A stretch of 64,000 bases of DNA from Gammaproteobacteria bacterium (GTDB taxonomy: Bacteria > Pseudomonadota > Gammaproteobacteria > Arenicellales > Poriferihabitantaceae): the NCBI GenBank assembly GCA_024644945.1, contig JAHEGU010000002.1, positions 94,209 to 158,208 of the forward strand, read 5' to 3'. The notes under the pieces are model-generated. The model was not told where the DNA came from and did not search any database. It worked only from the letters and a program-made list of their open reading frames with translations. Below, piece after piece: positions 32,532 through 43,189 of this stretch. The position numbers were made by a program, and so were the translations under genes. Each line of letters opens with the position of its first letter. Positions within the stretch are counted from its first letter, which is position 1.

Positions 32532-33896
32532 ATGTTTGAACAGTTAAGTGACAAGTTAAGGTCTACATTCAAAAATCTGAGCGGCAAGGGGCGTCTGACC
32601 GAAGCCAATATCACAGACGCAATGCGAGAAGTGCGCATCGCTTTGCTCGAGGCCGATGTGTCTCTCGAAGTTACGCGGGATTTTGTTGCTCGCGTCAAAC
32701 AACGGGCCGTCGGTCAGGAGGTCCTCGGCAGCCTTACACCCGGCCAGGCTGTGGTCAAGGTTGTTCAGGAAGAACTGATTGAACTGATGGGGAGCGCAAA
32801 TGATGCCCTTCATCTCAACACACGCCCCCCAGCGGTCATTCTGGTCGCGGGATTACAGGGTGCCGGTAAAACCACCACGGTAGGGAAGCTGGCACATTTG
32901 CTGAAAACCAGGGATAAAAAATCAGTTCTGGTGACCAGCGCTGATATTTATCGCCCTGCAGCAATTAAACAACTCGAGACGGTGGCTGAAAATGTTGGGG
33001 TCGATTTTTTCCCTAGTTCAGCTGACCAATCACCAGTTTCAATCGCACAGGGGGCGTTAGAACAGGCAAAGAAATTGAGCCATGACGTGCTGATTGTGGA
33101 CAGTGCTGGTCGCCTGCATATCGATGACGAGCTGATGGCTGAAATTCAGCAGGTGCATGCTGCGATCTCACCGGTTGAGACTCTTTTTGTGGTGGACAGT
33201 ATGACCGGCCAGGATGCGGTAAACAGCGCGCGCGTGTTTGATCAGGCTTTATCTGTGACTGGCGTAATTCTCACAAAGACCGATGGGGATGCGCGGGGTG
33301 GCGCGGCGCTCTCGATAAGATCTGTAACCGGCAAACCAATCAAATTTCTCGGGGTCGGTGAAGCAATGGATGCACTTGAGCCCTTCCATCCGGATCGCGT
33401 TGCTTCCAGAATCCTCGGTATGGGCGATGTATTGTCCTTGGTCGAAGAAGTCGAGCGCAAGGTTGACCGAACTAAGGCGGAAAAGCTCGCCAAGAAATTT
33501 GCCAAAGGTAAAGAATTCGATCTTGAAGACTTTCGGGATCAGATGATCCAGATGCAAAACATGGGTGGAATGGCCAGCATGATGGATAAACTGCCCGGCA
33601 TGGATAAAATCCCTCAGAAAGCCTTGGATAAAGTTGGCGACAAACAAACCAGCCAAACCATCGCGATCATAAATTCAATGACGCCGCACGAACGGCGATT
33701 TCCCGCTGTGCTGAGGGGATCGCGCAAGAAGCGCATTGCGATCGGCTCCGGCACCCAGGTTCAGGACGTTAATCGCCTGCTAAAGCAGTTTATGCAGATG
33801 CAGAAAATGATGAAAAGGATGAAGAAGAAGGGAGGCATGCGCGGATTGATGCAGCAGATGAAAGGGCAAGGCGGGATGCCTGGAATGCCACCCTGA
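32532..33896 (+). CDS. ffh: Signal recognition particle protein Ffh
   Basis: GLQGAGKTTTVGKLAHLL, DSAGRLHIDDELM, DGDARGGAALS and a Met-rich M domain (MQKMMKRMKKKGGMRGLMQQMKGQGGMPGMPP). Confidence 0.98.
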   Translation: MFEQLSDKLRSTFKNLSGKGRLTEANITDAMREVRIALLEADVSLEVTRDFVARVKQRAVGQEVLGSLTPGQAVVKVVQEELIELMGSANDALHLNTRPPAVILVAGLQGAGKTTTVGKLAHLLKTRDKKSVLVTSADIYRPAAIKQLETVAENVGVDFFPSSADQSPVSIAQGALEQAKKLSHDVLIVDSAGRLHIDDELMAEIQQVHAAISPVETLFVVDSMTGQDAVNSARVFDQALSVTGVILTKTDGDARGGAALSIRSVTGKPIKFLGVGEAMDALEPFHPDRVASRILGMGDVLSLVEEVERKVDRTKAEKLAKKFAKGKEFDLEDFRDQMIQMQNMGGMASMMDKLPGMDKIPQKALDKVGDKQTSQTIAIINSMTPHERRFPAVLRGSRKKRIAIGSGTQVQDVNRLLKQFMQMQKMMKRMKKKGGMRGLMQQMKGQGGMPGMPP

Positions 33897-34025
33897 AATC
33901 GAAGTTGATTTTCTCCGGAGTTCAGTCAGGCAAAGTAACTTCGCAGACATTATTAGGCTAGGTTGATCGCTCCACTGAGTCGACCCCCGCTTGGGTCTAT
34001 ACGAAACTAAACTAGCGTTGATGTA

Positions 34026-34556
34026 TTATCGTGGCTGAACTTGCTGCCAAAGGTCGGTCAGAAGCCGATCGCTGGGCGGCTCGGTTTCGAAACAAGGATA
34101 TTGTTGCCGATCTATAACGACCCAAGGTTGTGCGCTGCGGGTCCAGATATGCGCAACAGGTCTTAGCTTGGAAGTGTCATCGAGGCTTCCAGCCTTTACA
34201 CTTAGAACTGCGTTCGGTTGATCTGAAGTGTGAAAAATCCGCGACCCACATAGGTTGCAGTAACCACATTTTTTTGCTGTGCCGCTCTCACCGTAGGTGA
34301 GGTAGTAAGAAAGCTCTCCTGAAATCAGATTAAAATCTTTGGCATTGACCCATAAGGACATCCCGAAGGCGCTCGAAGACTGTTTCTGGCAGTCTTTGCA
34401 GTGACACACATAGAGCGTCAGCGGTTGACCAACTATCCGGTAACGCAGAGTCCCACACTGGCAACCCCCAACAAGTGAATTGACCTGATATGCTAACGGT
34501 TTAATAGACGGGCCTTTTGCTTGCATTTGAGCCGGATTATTCTGGTGCGTGAGCAT
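34026..34556 (-). CDS. GFA (CENP-V/GFA domain) family protein
   Basis: CQCGTLRYRIVGQPLTLYVCHCKDCQKQSSSAFGMSLWV...CGYCNLCGSRIFH zinc-binding Cys pattern. Confidence 0.9.
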   Translation of the reverse strand: MLTHQNNPAQMQAKGPSIKPLAYQVNSLVGGCQCGTLRYRIVGQPLTLYVCHCKDCQKQSSSAFGMSLWVNAKDFNLISGELSYYLTYGESGTAKKCGYCNLCGSRIFHTSDQPNAVLSVKAGSLDDTSKLRPVAHIWTRSAQPWVVIDRQQYPCFETEPPSDRLLTDLWQQVQPR

Positions 34557-34594
34557 GAAAGTATAATAAAGAAGTCAAGTTCAGATTAGGAAAT

Positions 34595-35407
34595 TTGGTT
34601 ATGAGCTATTCAGGAGTTATCCGCGTCATCGCGATTTATCCGCTATTGTTTCTACTTGCAATTGGCGTTTTGTCCGCTCAGGCGCAAACATTTTCAGATA
34701 CGGGCAAAGAAACCCGCTGGGCGGAGCAGGTGTCGGAAACGCTCTTCGACGGCGAAATTGTATGGCTGACCGCGGGGCAGCATGAGTTTCTCGCGATAGA
34801 GATGCGACCAGGTAACGGGAAGGTGAAAAACGCCGTCATCGTGGTGCACGGGATCGGTGTTCACCCGAACTGGGAGCAGGTTATCCGTCCGGCTAGAGTT
34901 CAAATGGCGGAAGCAGGGTGGACCACACTTTCGATACAAATGCCAATTCTGCCAAACCAGGCAACCGCGTTGGAATATCAACCATTGTTTGACGAAGTGC
35001 CCGCTCGTTTTTCAGCAGCAATCGGGTTCTTGAAGGAAAATGGTGCTGAAAATATCGTCGTTGTTTCACATAGTTTGGGGGCCGCGATGTCTGCCTCGTA
35101 TTTGGCGCAAACGGACTCAGGAGACATCTCCGCGTTAGTGGTGATCGGGATGAGTGCTCAAACTAGCACGATGCCAGTGGATACTGCCCGGGCGATCAGA
35201 AAGATTCAGATACCAATATTGGATATCTACGGTGGAGAAGATTTGGAGGCCGTTATCTCCACGTCAGCGAGGCGTGCCAGTGCGGCCTATACAGCTGGTA
35301 ATTCGGATTATCGACAGATTCGGATTGACGAAGCGAATCACTTCTTCGATGGACAGGAAAATCAGTTACTGGAGCCGATTCTGAGCTGGTTGGAAAGCCT
35401 TCAATAA
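34595..35407 (+). CDS. DUF3530-like alpha/beta hydrolase family protein, exported
   Basis: Signal peptide; VIVVHGIGVHPNWEQVIRPARVQMAEAGWTTLSIQMP; nucleophile-elbow-like VVSHSLGAAMS. Confidence 0.75.
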   Translation: MVMSYSGVIRVIAIYPLLFLLAIGVLSAQAQTFSDTGKETRWAEQVSETLFDGEIVWLTAGQHEFLAIEMRPGNGKVKNAVIVVHGIGVHPNWEQVIRPARVQMAEAGWTTLSIQMPILPNQATALEYQPLFDEVPARFSAAIGFLKENGAENIVVVSHSLGAAMSASYLAQTDSGDISALVVIGMSAQTSTMPVDTARAIRKIQIPILDIYGGEDLEAVISTSARRASAAYTAGNSDYRQIRIDEANHFFDGQENQLLEPILSWLESLQ

Positions 35408-35466
35408 GCGTGATCGACATGGGCACTATTAGGCGTGAATAGCTGTTTGAATATCTCTGTAAATCC

Positions 35467-35496
35467 TTGGAATCAATTGAAAAATATCGCTATACT
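35467..35496 (+). promoter_or_regulatory. Candidate sigma-70 promoter for ilvI
   Basis: TTGGAA - 18 bp - TATACT. Confidence 0.45.
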
Positions 35497-35516
35497 CGCG
35501 ATTTCAGTATTGTTCT

Positions 35517-35548
35517 AAGTCCGCACATTGGTGACGGACTTTTTTTTC
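35517..35548 (+). terminator. Terminator-like hairpin in the ilvI 5' leader (possible attenuator)
   Basis: AAGTCCG-CACATTGGTGA-CGGACTT followed by a T-tract, 14 bp upstream of the ilvI GTG. Confidence 0.65.
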
Positions 35549-35561
35549 TTTGAGGTGAGAA

Positions 35562-37292
35562 GTGCAGCTAACAGGTGCTGATATCGCTATCCGCTGTCTG
35601 CAGGATGAAGGTATCGACTTTATTTTTGGTTATCCGGGGGGCGCGGCGCTCCATATTTATGATGCCCTCTACAAACAGGATAAGGTCAAGCATATCCTGG
35701 TCAGGCATGAACAGGGCGCGACCCATGCTGCGGATGGATATGCCCGTGCGACCGGTAAGCCGGGTGTGGTATTAGTCACTTCAGGTCCCGGGGTTACCAA
35801 TACCGTAACAGGTATCGCTACCGCTTACATGGATTCGATACCAATGGTGGTTTTGACTGCGCAGGTTCCCTCACATCTCATTGGTGATGATGCCTTTCAG
35901 GAAGTCGACACCGTTGGGATCACACGCCCATGCGTTAAGCACAACTTTCTGGTAAGTGACGTCACAAAGCTGGCCGAGACCATGAAAAAGGCATTTTACA
36001 TCGCATCTTCCGGTAGACCCGGTCCGGTGGTAGTGGATATACCCAAGGATATTACTGCTCAGGTTGCAGAGTACCATTATCCCGAATTGGTCGATATGCG
36101 TTCATACCAGCCACGCACCCGGGGTCACACGAGACAGATTTCAAGGGGACTGGATCTGTTGCTTGGCGCCAAACGACCGATTATCTATACCGGTGGCGGC
36201 GTGATATTGGGGAATGCTGAAGCCCCCCTTCGTAAGCTCGTGGATATGCTTAATTATCCATCTACAAGCACTCTGATGGGGCTTGGCGCGATTCCCGCCT
36301 CCAATCCCAACTTTCTTGGCATGCTGGGAATGCATGGGACCTATGAGTCCAACATGGCGATGCATGACTGCGATGTTATGTTTGCGGTTGGTGCGCGCTT
36401 TGATGATCGTGTCACAGGGGAGCTCAGCAGATTTGCCCCAAATGCGAGAATCATTCAAATCGACATAGATCCATCATCCATCGGCAAGAATGTTTCAGTG
36501 GAAGTTCCAATTGTAGGTGACTGCGATATGGTGCTGTCTCAAATGCTGGAACAACTGCAGGGGCGCCTAAACGAAATAGATCGTTCGGCCATAGACCAAT
36601 GGTGGGAACAGGTTAACAGTTGGAAATCAATTGATTCGCTGGCCTACAAAACCAATGACGACAGCATTGTCCCACAGCTGGTCGTGGAACGGATCCTGGA
36701 GATTACCGAGGGTGAAGCCTATGTCACATCTGATGTTGGGCAACATCAGATGTGGGCAGCGCAGTACTACACGTTTGAAAAGCCGAGACGATGGATTAAT
36801 TCCGGAGGTCTCGGCACCATGGGATTTGGCTTACCCGCAGCACTGGGTGTACAGCTGGCGTTCCCGGAAGAAACTGTAATCTGTATTACTGGTGACGCCA
36901 GTATTCAGATGTGTATTCAGGAGCTCTCGACCTGTTTGCAGTATGGGCTTCCGGTAAAGATCATCAATCTCAATAACCAGTATATGGGGATGGTTCGGCA
37001 GTGGCAGGAATTTTTCTATGATCGACGCTACTCTCACTCCTACATGGACGCACTACCGGATTTCGTCAAGCTGACCGAAAGCTATGGTCATGTAGGAATG
37101 CGTGTGGATAAACCCAAGGACCTCAACGAGACCCTAGAGGAAGCCTTTGCCCTCAAAGACAGGCTGGTATTTGTCGACGTCATCACAGATCCGATGGTCA
37201 ATGTTTATCCAATGATTGCCGCAGGTAAAGGGCACCATGAGATGGAGCTCGCGCCGGGGCAGGAAGAGGTTCAGGAGCGGGAACTGGCCTGA
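35562..37292 (+). CDS. ilvI: Acetolactate synthase large subunit
   Basis: MQLTGADIAIRCLQDEGIDFIFGYPGGAALHIYDALY...ThDP motif GDASIQMCIQELSTCLQYGLPVKIINLNN. Confidence 0.97.
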   Translation: MQLTGADIAIRCLQDEGIDFIFGYPGGAALHIYDALYKQDKVKHILVRHEQGATHAADGYARATGKPGVVLVTSGPGVTNTVTGIATAYMDSIPMVVLTAQVPSHLIGDDAFQEVDTVGITRPCVKHNFLVSDVTKLAETMKKAFYIASSGRPGPVVVDIPKDITAQVAEYHYPELVDMRSYQPRTRGHTRQISRGLDLLLGAKRPIIYTGGGVILGNAEAPLRKLVDMLNYPSTSTLMGLGAIPASNPNFLGMLGMHGTYESNMAMHDCDVMFAVGARFDDRVTGELSRFAPNARIIQIDIDPSSIGKNVSVEVPIVGDCDMVLSQMLEQLQGRLNEIDRSAIDQWWEQVNSWKSIDSLAYKTNDDSIVPQLVVERILEITEGEAYVTSDVGQHQMWAAQYYTFEKPRRWINSGGLGTMGFGLPAALGVQLAFPEETVICITGDASIQMCIQELSTCLQYGLPVKIINLNNQYMGMVRQWQEFFYDRRYSHSYMDALPDFVKLTESYGHVGMRVDKPKDLNETLEEAFALKDRLVFVDVITDPMVNVYPMIAAGKGHHEMELAPGQEEVQERELA

Positions 37293-37786
37293 TGCGAAGA
37301 ATTATTTCCGTGCTGCTTGAGAACGAAGCAGGCGCGTTGTCTCGGGTTGCGGGTCTATTTTCCGCGAGAGGTTACAATATCGAGTCGCTTACCGTGGCGC
37401 CTACGGATGATCCTTCCCTGTCTCGAATGACTATAGTCACCAGAGGCACCGACAATGTTATCGAGCAGATTACTAAACAACTTAATAAGCTGGTCGATGT
37501 CGTTAAACTCATTGATCTGACAGAGGGGCAACATATAGAGCGCGAGCTGATGCTGGTTAAAGTGGTGGCTTCCGGCGGTGAGCAGCGCGAAGAGGTCAAG
37601 CGACTGGTAGATATATTCCGTGGCAGGATAATCGATGTGACGGACAGTACCTATACTCTGGAAATGACCGGCAATGGAGACAAAGTCGATGCATTTCTGC
37701 AGTCGCTGGCTCAGGTTGAAGTGATCGAAGTAGTGCGTTCCGGTGTCTCGGGAATAGGCCGGGGCAAACGTGCATTGAGTGTATAA
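37292..37786 (+). CDS. ilvH: Acetolactate synthase small subunit
   Basis: MRRIISVLLENEAGALSRVAGLFSARGYNIESLTVAPTDDPSLSRMTIVT. Confidence 0.98.
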   Translation: MRRIISVLLENEAGALSRVAGLFSARGYNIESLTVAPTDDPSLSRMTIVTRGTDNVIEQITKQLNKLVDVVKLIDLTEGQHIERELMLVKVVASGGEQREEVKRLVDIFRGRIIDVTDSTYTLEMTGNGDKVDAFLQSLAQVEVIEVVRSGVSGIGRGKRALSV

Positions 37787-37839
37787 TCTGGCCGCTTTTT
37801 GCAGTCCGACTCTAAATCGAACCTTTTTACCGCGGTTGA

Positions 37840-38910
<1,071 letters not shown>

Positions 38911-38940
38911 GATTCTTATCTCGAAAATTACTTGATTAAA

Positions 38941-38966
38941 AACCGGGGATAAACCCCGGTTTTTTG
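38941..38966 (+). terminator. Intrinsic terminator after ilvC
   Basis: AACCGGGG-ATAAA-CCCCGGTT followed by TTTT. Confidence 0.9.
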
Positions 38967-39096
38967 TCTAATCTCGAATCTTTGCAAGGGAGTTGTATTG
39001 CCATGCTCAACGTGTACCGAATCGCTGTGGATATCATCCCATCAGGCTTGTACCTGGCCAAGATATAATACCCGGAACTTCCTAGATATAAATTCT

Positions 39097-39744
39097 ATGC
39101 GCACGTTCGACTATCCGATCCTCGCCACGGAGGGGCGGGTTCATATGATCATTGCGGTGGCCATTGGATTGCTTACGACCTGGGCATTCGGCTGGTGGTC
39201 GCTAATAGTATGGCTGGCAGTGGTATTTGTGTTTCAGTTCTTCCGCGATCCGAAACGAAATATCAGCGAAACGTCCGGTGCGGTCATTGCGCCAGCCAGT
39301 GGCCAGGTTGTGTCCATTGGCGAAGACGAAAATCCTTACCTTGGGGAGGCTCGTGCGCTCAAGATCAGTATCTTTATGAATGTATTTTCGGTCCACTCAA
39401 ATCTGATTCCTGTTGCCGGGACTGTGAAAGGATGCTGGTATCATGCCGGAAAGTTCTTCAACGCCGCGTTAGACAAGGCTTCTGCAGAAAATGAGCGGAA
39501 CGCGGTCTGGATCACTACAGAGCAGGGTGAGGATATTGTAAGTGTGCAAATTGCCGGCCTCGTCGCGCGCCGTATACTTTGCTATGTTCGAGAGGGTGAC
39601 CAGGTCGAAACCGGCCAGCGCTACGGGTTTATACGCTTCGGTTCCAGGGTCGATCTTTACTTGCCGTCCGGCACGCCACTTAATGTAAAACTCGGGCAAT
39701 GGGTGACTTCGGGTAATGATGTTGTGGCGAACTTATTGCGATAA
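39097..39744 (+). CDS. psd: Phosphatidylserine decarboxylase, short form
   Basis: FFRDPKRNI...IFMNVFSVHSNLIPVAGTV...GQRYGFIRFGSRVDLYLP; start trimmed to MRTFDYPIL. Confidence 0.92.
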   Translation: MRTFDYPILATEGRVHMIIAVAIGLLTTWAFGWWSLIVWLAVVFVFQFFRDPKRNISETSGAVIAPASGQVVSIGEDENPYLGEARALKISIFMNVFSVHSNLIPVAGTVKGCWYHAGKFFNAALDKASAENERNAVWITTEQGEDIVSVQIAGLVARRILCYVREGDQVETGQRYGFIRFGSRVDLYLPSGTPLNVKLGQWVTSGNDVVANLLR

Positions 39745-39820
39745 TGGACTATCATAAGATATACCAATACAACAATTTGGCCCGCGACAACTTGGCGCCA
39801 AGGGCCCGGTATAAAACGAT

Positions 39821-40615
39821 ATGAATACAGACGAAAATTCAGGTAACAGTCGCAAAGGAATTTATTTCCTGCCCAGCCTGTTTACCACTGCCGGTTTGTT
39901 CTTTGGATTTTTTGCCATTATTCAAGCAACCCAGGGCAACTATGATCGCGCTGCGGTTGGAGTATTTATCGCCATGATTATGGATGGTCTGGATGGCAGG
40001 GTCGCTCGATGGACCAACACGGCCAGCGATTTTGGCAAGGAATATGACAGCTTGGTCGATCTGATCGCTTTCGGGTTGACCCCTGCATTGGTGGTGTATT
40101 TCTGGTCTCTCCATACCATTGGTCGAGCAGGGTGGTTGATCGCATTTCTTTATGCTGCGGCGACTGCCTTGAGACTGGCCCGATTTAATACCCTTACGAT
40201 CAAAGACAATCGTTATTTCTACGGGCTTCCCTGCCCATCGGCTGCAGCGTTCGTCATTTTTTGGGTATGGTGCATGTTTGAATTCAAGGTAGCGGGTGTC
40301 ACGGTTCCCTGGCTCAGCTCTTTGGTGACGTTGCTTGCCGCAATCTTAATGGTAAGCAATGTCAAATTCAGGAGTTTTAAGGACTTTGATCATAAGAACA
40401 GGATCCCTTTTGTTGTTTTAATCGTGCTGTTACTGGGTTTTGTTCTGGTATTTTTCGACCCGGCGACGGTGTTGTTTTTAATGGCATTCGGGTACGCATT
40501 TTCTGGCCCTATCGGCTGGTTTATTCGCTGGCGCAAGGGGGATCAGGAAAGTCCCTCGTTTCTGCCGGATGAGGATGACGGTGATGACCAGGAACAGAAG
40601 TCCAGTCTGGAATAG
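39821..40615 (+). CDS. pssA: CDP-diacylglycerol--serine O-phosphatidyltransferase
   Basis: CDP-alcohol phosphatidyltransferase motif DGLDGRVARWTNTASDFGKEYDSLVD. Confidence 0.95.
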   Translation: MNTDENSGNSRKGIYFLPSLFTTAGLFFGFFAIIQATQGNYDRAAVGVFIAMIMDGLDGRVARWTNTASDFGKEYDSLVDLIAFGLTPALVVYFWSLHTIGRAGWLIAFLYAAATALRLARFNTLTIKDNRYFYGLPCPSAAAFVIFWVWCMFEFKVAGVTVPWLSSLVTLLAAILMVSNVKFRSFKDFDHKNRIPFVVLIVLLLGFVLVFFDPATVLFLMAFGYAFSGPIGWFIRWRKGDQESPSFLPDEDDGDDQEQKSSLE

Positions 40616-40682
40616 CGTTTTGGTTGATCGGGAATACCTGGATAGACAGGCTCCTGTTTATGCATGCAATAGGGGGGGTTAG

Positions 40683-40694
40683 GGGTTGCAACCC
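40683..40694. promoter_or_regulatory. 12-bp perfect palindrome overlapping the candidate -35 of the leuA leader promoter
   Basis: GGGTTGCAACCC. TTGCAA (40686-40691) is followed after 17 bp by TAGACT (40709-40714). Confidence 0.35.
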
Positions 40695-40720
40695 GCATCC
40701 GGCTTTAATAGACTATCAAA

Positions 40721-40831
40721 ATGATTAACGTCGCGCGCCAAATTCGATCCTGCGATGCATCCTCTATACGCATCCGTGCGCTATTGTTGAGCCTCCTGCC
40801 TGCACTGCTGCTGCGCTTTTTAGCGCACTAA
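40721..40831 (+). CDS. Putative leucine-rich leader peptide of leuA (36 aa)
   Basis: MINVARQIRSCDASSIRIRALLLSLLPALLLRFLAH*: 9 Leu within a 14-residue run; ends 119 bp before the leuA ATG; flanked by GTGCGCTA/TAGCGCAC inverted repeats. Not in the ORF track. Confidence 0.65.
   Translation: MINVARQIRSCDASSIRIRALLLSLLPALLLRFLAH
40776..40828 (+). promoter_or_regulatory. Mutually exclusive RNA stems around the Leu codon run (attenuator-like)
   Basis: GTGCGCTA (40776-40783) is the exact reverse complement of TAGCGCAC (40821-40828). The same 3' arm can instead pair locally: TGCGCT (40812-40817)-TTTT-AGCGCA (40822-40827). Confidence 0.55.
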
Positions 40832-40950
40832 ATATTTCACCCTCATCCGCTGAATCCAGTCTCTGTCTAAAAGATGGCAGGAATCAGAACATTTGAATTC
40901 ATATCGGCAATTTAATCAATTTAAGGGCTAATCGCCCAACAGGCAGACCA

Positions 40951-42498
40951 ATGAAAGACCATTTAATTATTTTTGATACGACCTTGCGGGATGGTGAACA
41001 AAGTCCTGGGGCATCCATGACTCAGGACGAGAAAATTAGGATTGCGCGGCTGCTGGAAAAAATGCGTGTGGATATCATTGAGGCGGGATTTCCAGCCGCG
41101 AGCCCCGGGGACTTTGATGCGGTCAAGGCGGTTGCCTCGGCAGTCAAGAACAGCACGGTGTGCGGGCTGGCAAGAGCGAATCCTAGAGATATTGAAAAAG
41201 CCGGAGAAGCACTGAAACCAGCGAAGTCTTCCAGGGTCCACACGTTTATTGCCACGTCTCCTATTCATATGGAGCATAAGCTCAGAATGAGGCCGGATGA
41301 GGTGGTCGAACATGCCGTCGCTTCGGTGAAACAGGCCAGGACCTATACCGACGACGTGGAGTTTTCACCCGAAGATGCGGGTCGTTCGGAAATTGATTTT
41401 CTGTGCCGCATCATAGAGGCAACCATTGATGCAGGTGCCGGAACGATCAATATTCCAGATACGGTCGGATACAATCTGCCGAATCAGTTTGCCGACTTAA
41501 TACAGGCTTTGCGTGAAAAAATCCCCAATTCTGATAAGGCAGTATTTTCAGTTCATTGTCATAATGATCTGGGTCTTGCTGTGGCCAACTCTCTTTCAGC
41601 GGTAATGTCAGGTGCTCGCCAGGTGGAGTGCACAATAAACGGTCTCGGAGAACGTGCAGGTAACGCCTCGTTAGAAGAAATTGTAATGGCGGTGCGCACC
41701 CGCCAGGATAAATTTGAATGTGATACGCGTATTGACACGGCGCAGATTGTCCCCGCAAGCCGTTTGGTGTCGAACATTACCGGCTTTGCGGTGCAGCCCA
41801 ACAAGGCGATTGTCGGTGCCAATGCGTTTGCACATGAAGCCGGCATCCATCAGGACGGAGTAATCAAGGCGCGGGAGACCTACGAAATTATGCGTGCCGA
41901 AGATGTGGGTTGGTCCGCAAATCGAATGGTGCTCGGCAAACACTCGGGACGTAACGCTTTCAAAGAACGTCTCAAGTTTTTGGGCTTTGAATTTGGCAGT
42001 GATGAGGAATTGAATCATGCTTTTACCCGATTTAAAGCGCTTGCAGACAACAAACATGAAATTTTCGATGACGATTTACAGGCGTTAGTCACCGAAAGCG
42101 GGCATGAAGAGGCTAACGAGAGGTTCAGCCTGGCCGACCTGCAATCCAGCTCCGCCATGGGCAAGTCTCCCACTGCAAAGGTAAGTATTGATGTGGACGG
42201 ATCCAAGAAGACCGCGGAAGAGAGTGGAAACGGCGCTGTAGATGCAACTTTCCGCGCCATAGAAAAGATCATCGAATCAGGGAGCATGTTGCAGCTTTAC
42301 TCGGTAAATAGCATCACCAGTGGTACCGATGCCCAGGGCGAGGTAAGTGTCCGGCTTGAACGGGAAGGCCAGATTGTGAATGGCCATGGGGCCGATCTCG
42401 ACATTGTGGTGGCGTCCGGAAAAGCCTATATCAATGCGCTCAACAAGCTGTATCACACCAAGGACCGAATGCATCCGCAACTGACCCAAGCGATTTAA
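40951..42498 (+). CDS. leuA: 2-isopropylmalate synthase
   Basis: [52 protein letters not shown]...[14 protein letters not shown]...C-terminal LeuA allosteric domain. Confidence 0.98.
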   Translation: MKDHLIIFDTTLRDGEQSPGASMTQDEKIRIARLLEKMRVDIIEAGFPAASPGDFDAVKAVASAVKNSTVCGLARANPRDIEKAGEALKPAKSSRVHTFIATSPIHMEHKLRMRPDEVVEHAVASVKQARTYTDDVEFSPEDAGRSEIDFLCRIIEATIDAGAGTINIPDTVGYNLPNQFADLIQALREKIPNSDKAVFSVHCHNDLGLAVANSLSAVMSGARQVECTINGLGERAGNASLEEIVMAVRTRQDKFECDTRIDTAQIVPASRLVSNITGFAVQPNKAIVGANAFAHEAGIHQDGVIKARETYEIMRAEDVGWSANRMVLGKHSGRNAFKERLKFLGFEFGSDEELNHAFTRFKALADNKHEIFDDDLQALVTESGHEEANERFSLADLQSSSAMGKSPTAKVSIDVDGSKKTAEESGNGAVDATFRAIEKIIESGSMLQLYSVNSITSGTDAQGEVSVRLEREGQIVNGHGADLDIVVASGKAYINALNKLYHTKDRMHPQLTQAI

Positions 42499-42514
42499 AT
42501 ATATAAAAAACAAT

Positions 42515-43189
42515 ATGATGCAGTCACAATCTCAACGACAACTCGAGATTCTACGGCTGATGGAAGTGGATGTCTGGCAGCTTCGTCCAGACATTCACCC
42601 GGCGCATAACAAAAGCTCGGGTAGTTCTCCGCAGGATTTTGAGGACGAGGCAAGAATTGAGCGCGTGGCGCAGCGTTCACCACAGTCAAAGGCGTTCCAG
42701 GCAGCAGGGGCCGAGCCGCTAAGCGCGATGGCTACCAGCTGGAGCGCGGCTGCAGAGCATGAGGGATCGTGCGACTGGCTGTTTGTATGCCAGACAAATG
42801 CCGGAGATTTATCACCGTCCTCCCTCGCCGGTGTTTTATACGATTCGTTGCTGTTTTCCCTCGGTCTGAACCGGTCGCAAGTCTGCACAGTTTCGGGATG
42901 GATCGTCGCTGCTGATAAGGAACCGGAAGAAGATCTGGAGAACACTGTGAAATCGTATTTATCCCAGCATTCGTCACAGGTAATTATGGTGCTTGGAGGC
43001 GATTGTGCACGAACCTTACTTGGCTCTGACAAAGACACGAGGGTGCTGCGCAACGAACAATATCGATTTCAGGATTGCGAAAGCCCGTTGCTGGTCACCC
43101 ATGGATTAGACTGGATGCTGGCTAATCCAGAAGACAAGGCGGAAACCTGGCGCGATCTGATCAAGGCAAAAAAGATTGTCGAGGGGTGA
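42515..43189 (+). CDS. Hypothetical protein in the HolD (DNA pol III psi) position upstream of rimI
   Basis: QRQLEILRLMEVDVWQLR N-terminus; VIMVLGGDCARTLLGSD; overlaps rimI, as holD does in related genomes. Confidence 0.5.
   Translation: MMQSQSQRQLEILRLMEVDVWQLRPDIHPAHNKSSGSSPQDFEDEARIERVAQRSPQSKAFQAAGAEPLSAMATSWSAAAEHEGSCDWLFVCQTNAGDLSPSSLAGVLYDSLLFSLGLNRSQVCTVSGWIVAADKEPEEDLENTVKSYLSQHSSQVIMVLGGDCARTLLGSDKDTRVLRNEQYRFQDCESPLLVTHGLDWMLANPEDKAETWRDLIKAKKIVEG

Noticed and set aside
33950-34010. GACCC-CCGCTT-GGGTC hairpin downstream of ffh as a terminator
   Set aside because: Stem of only 5 bp with no T-run.
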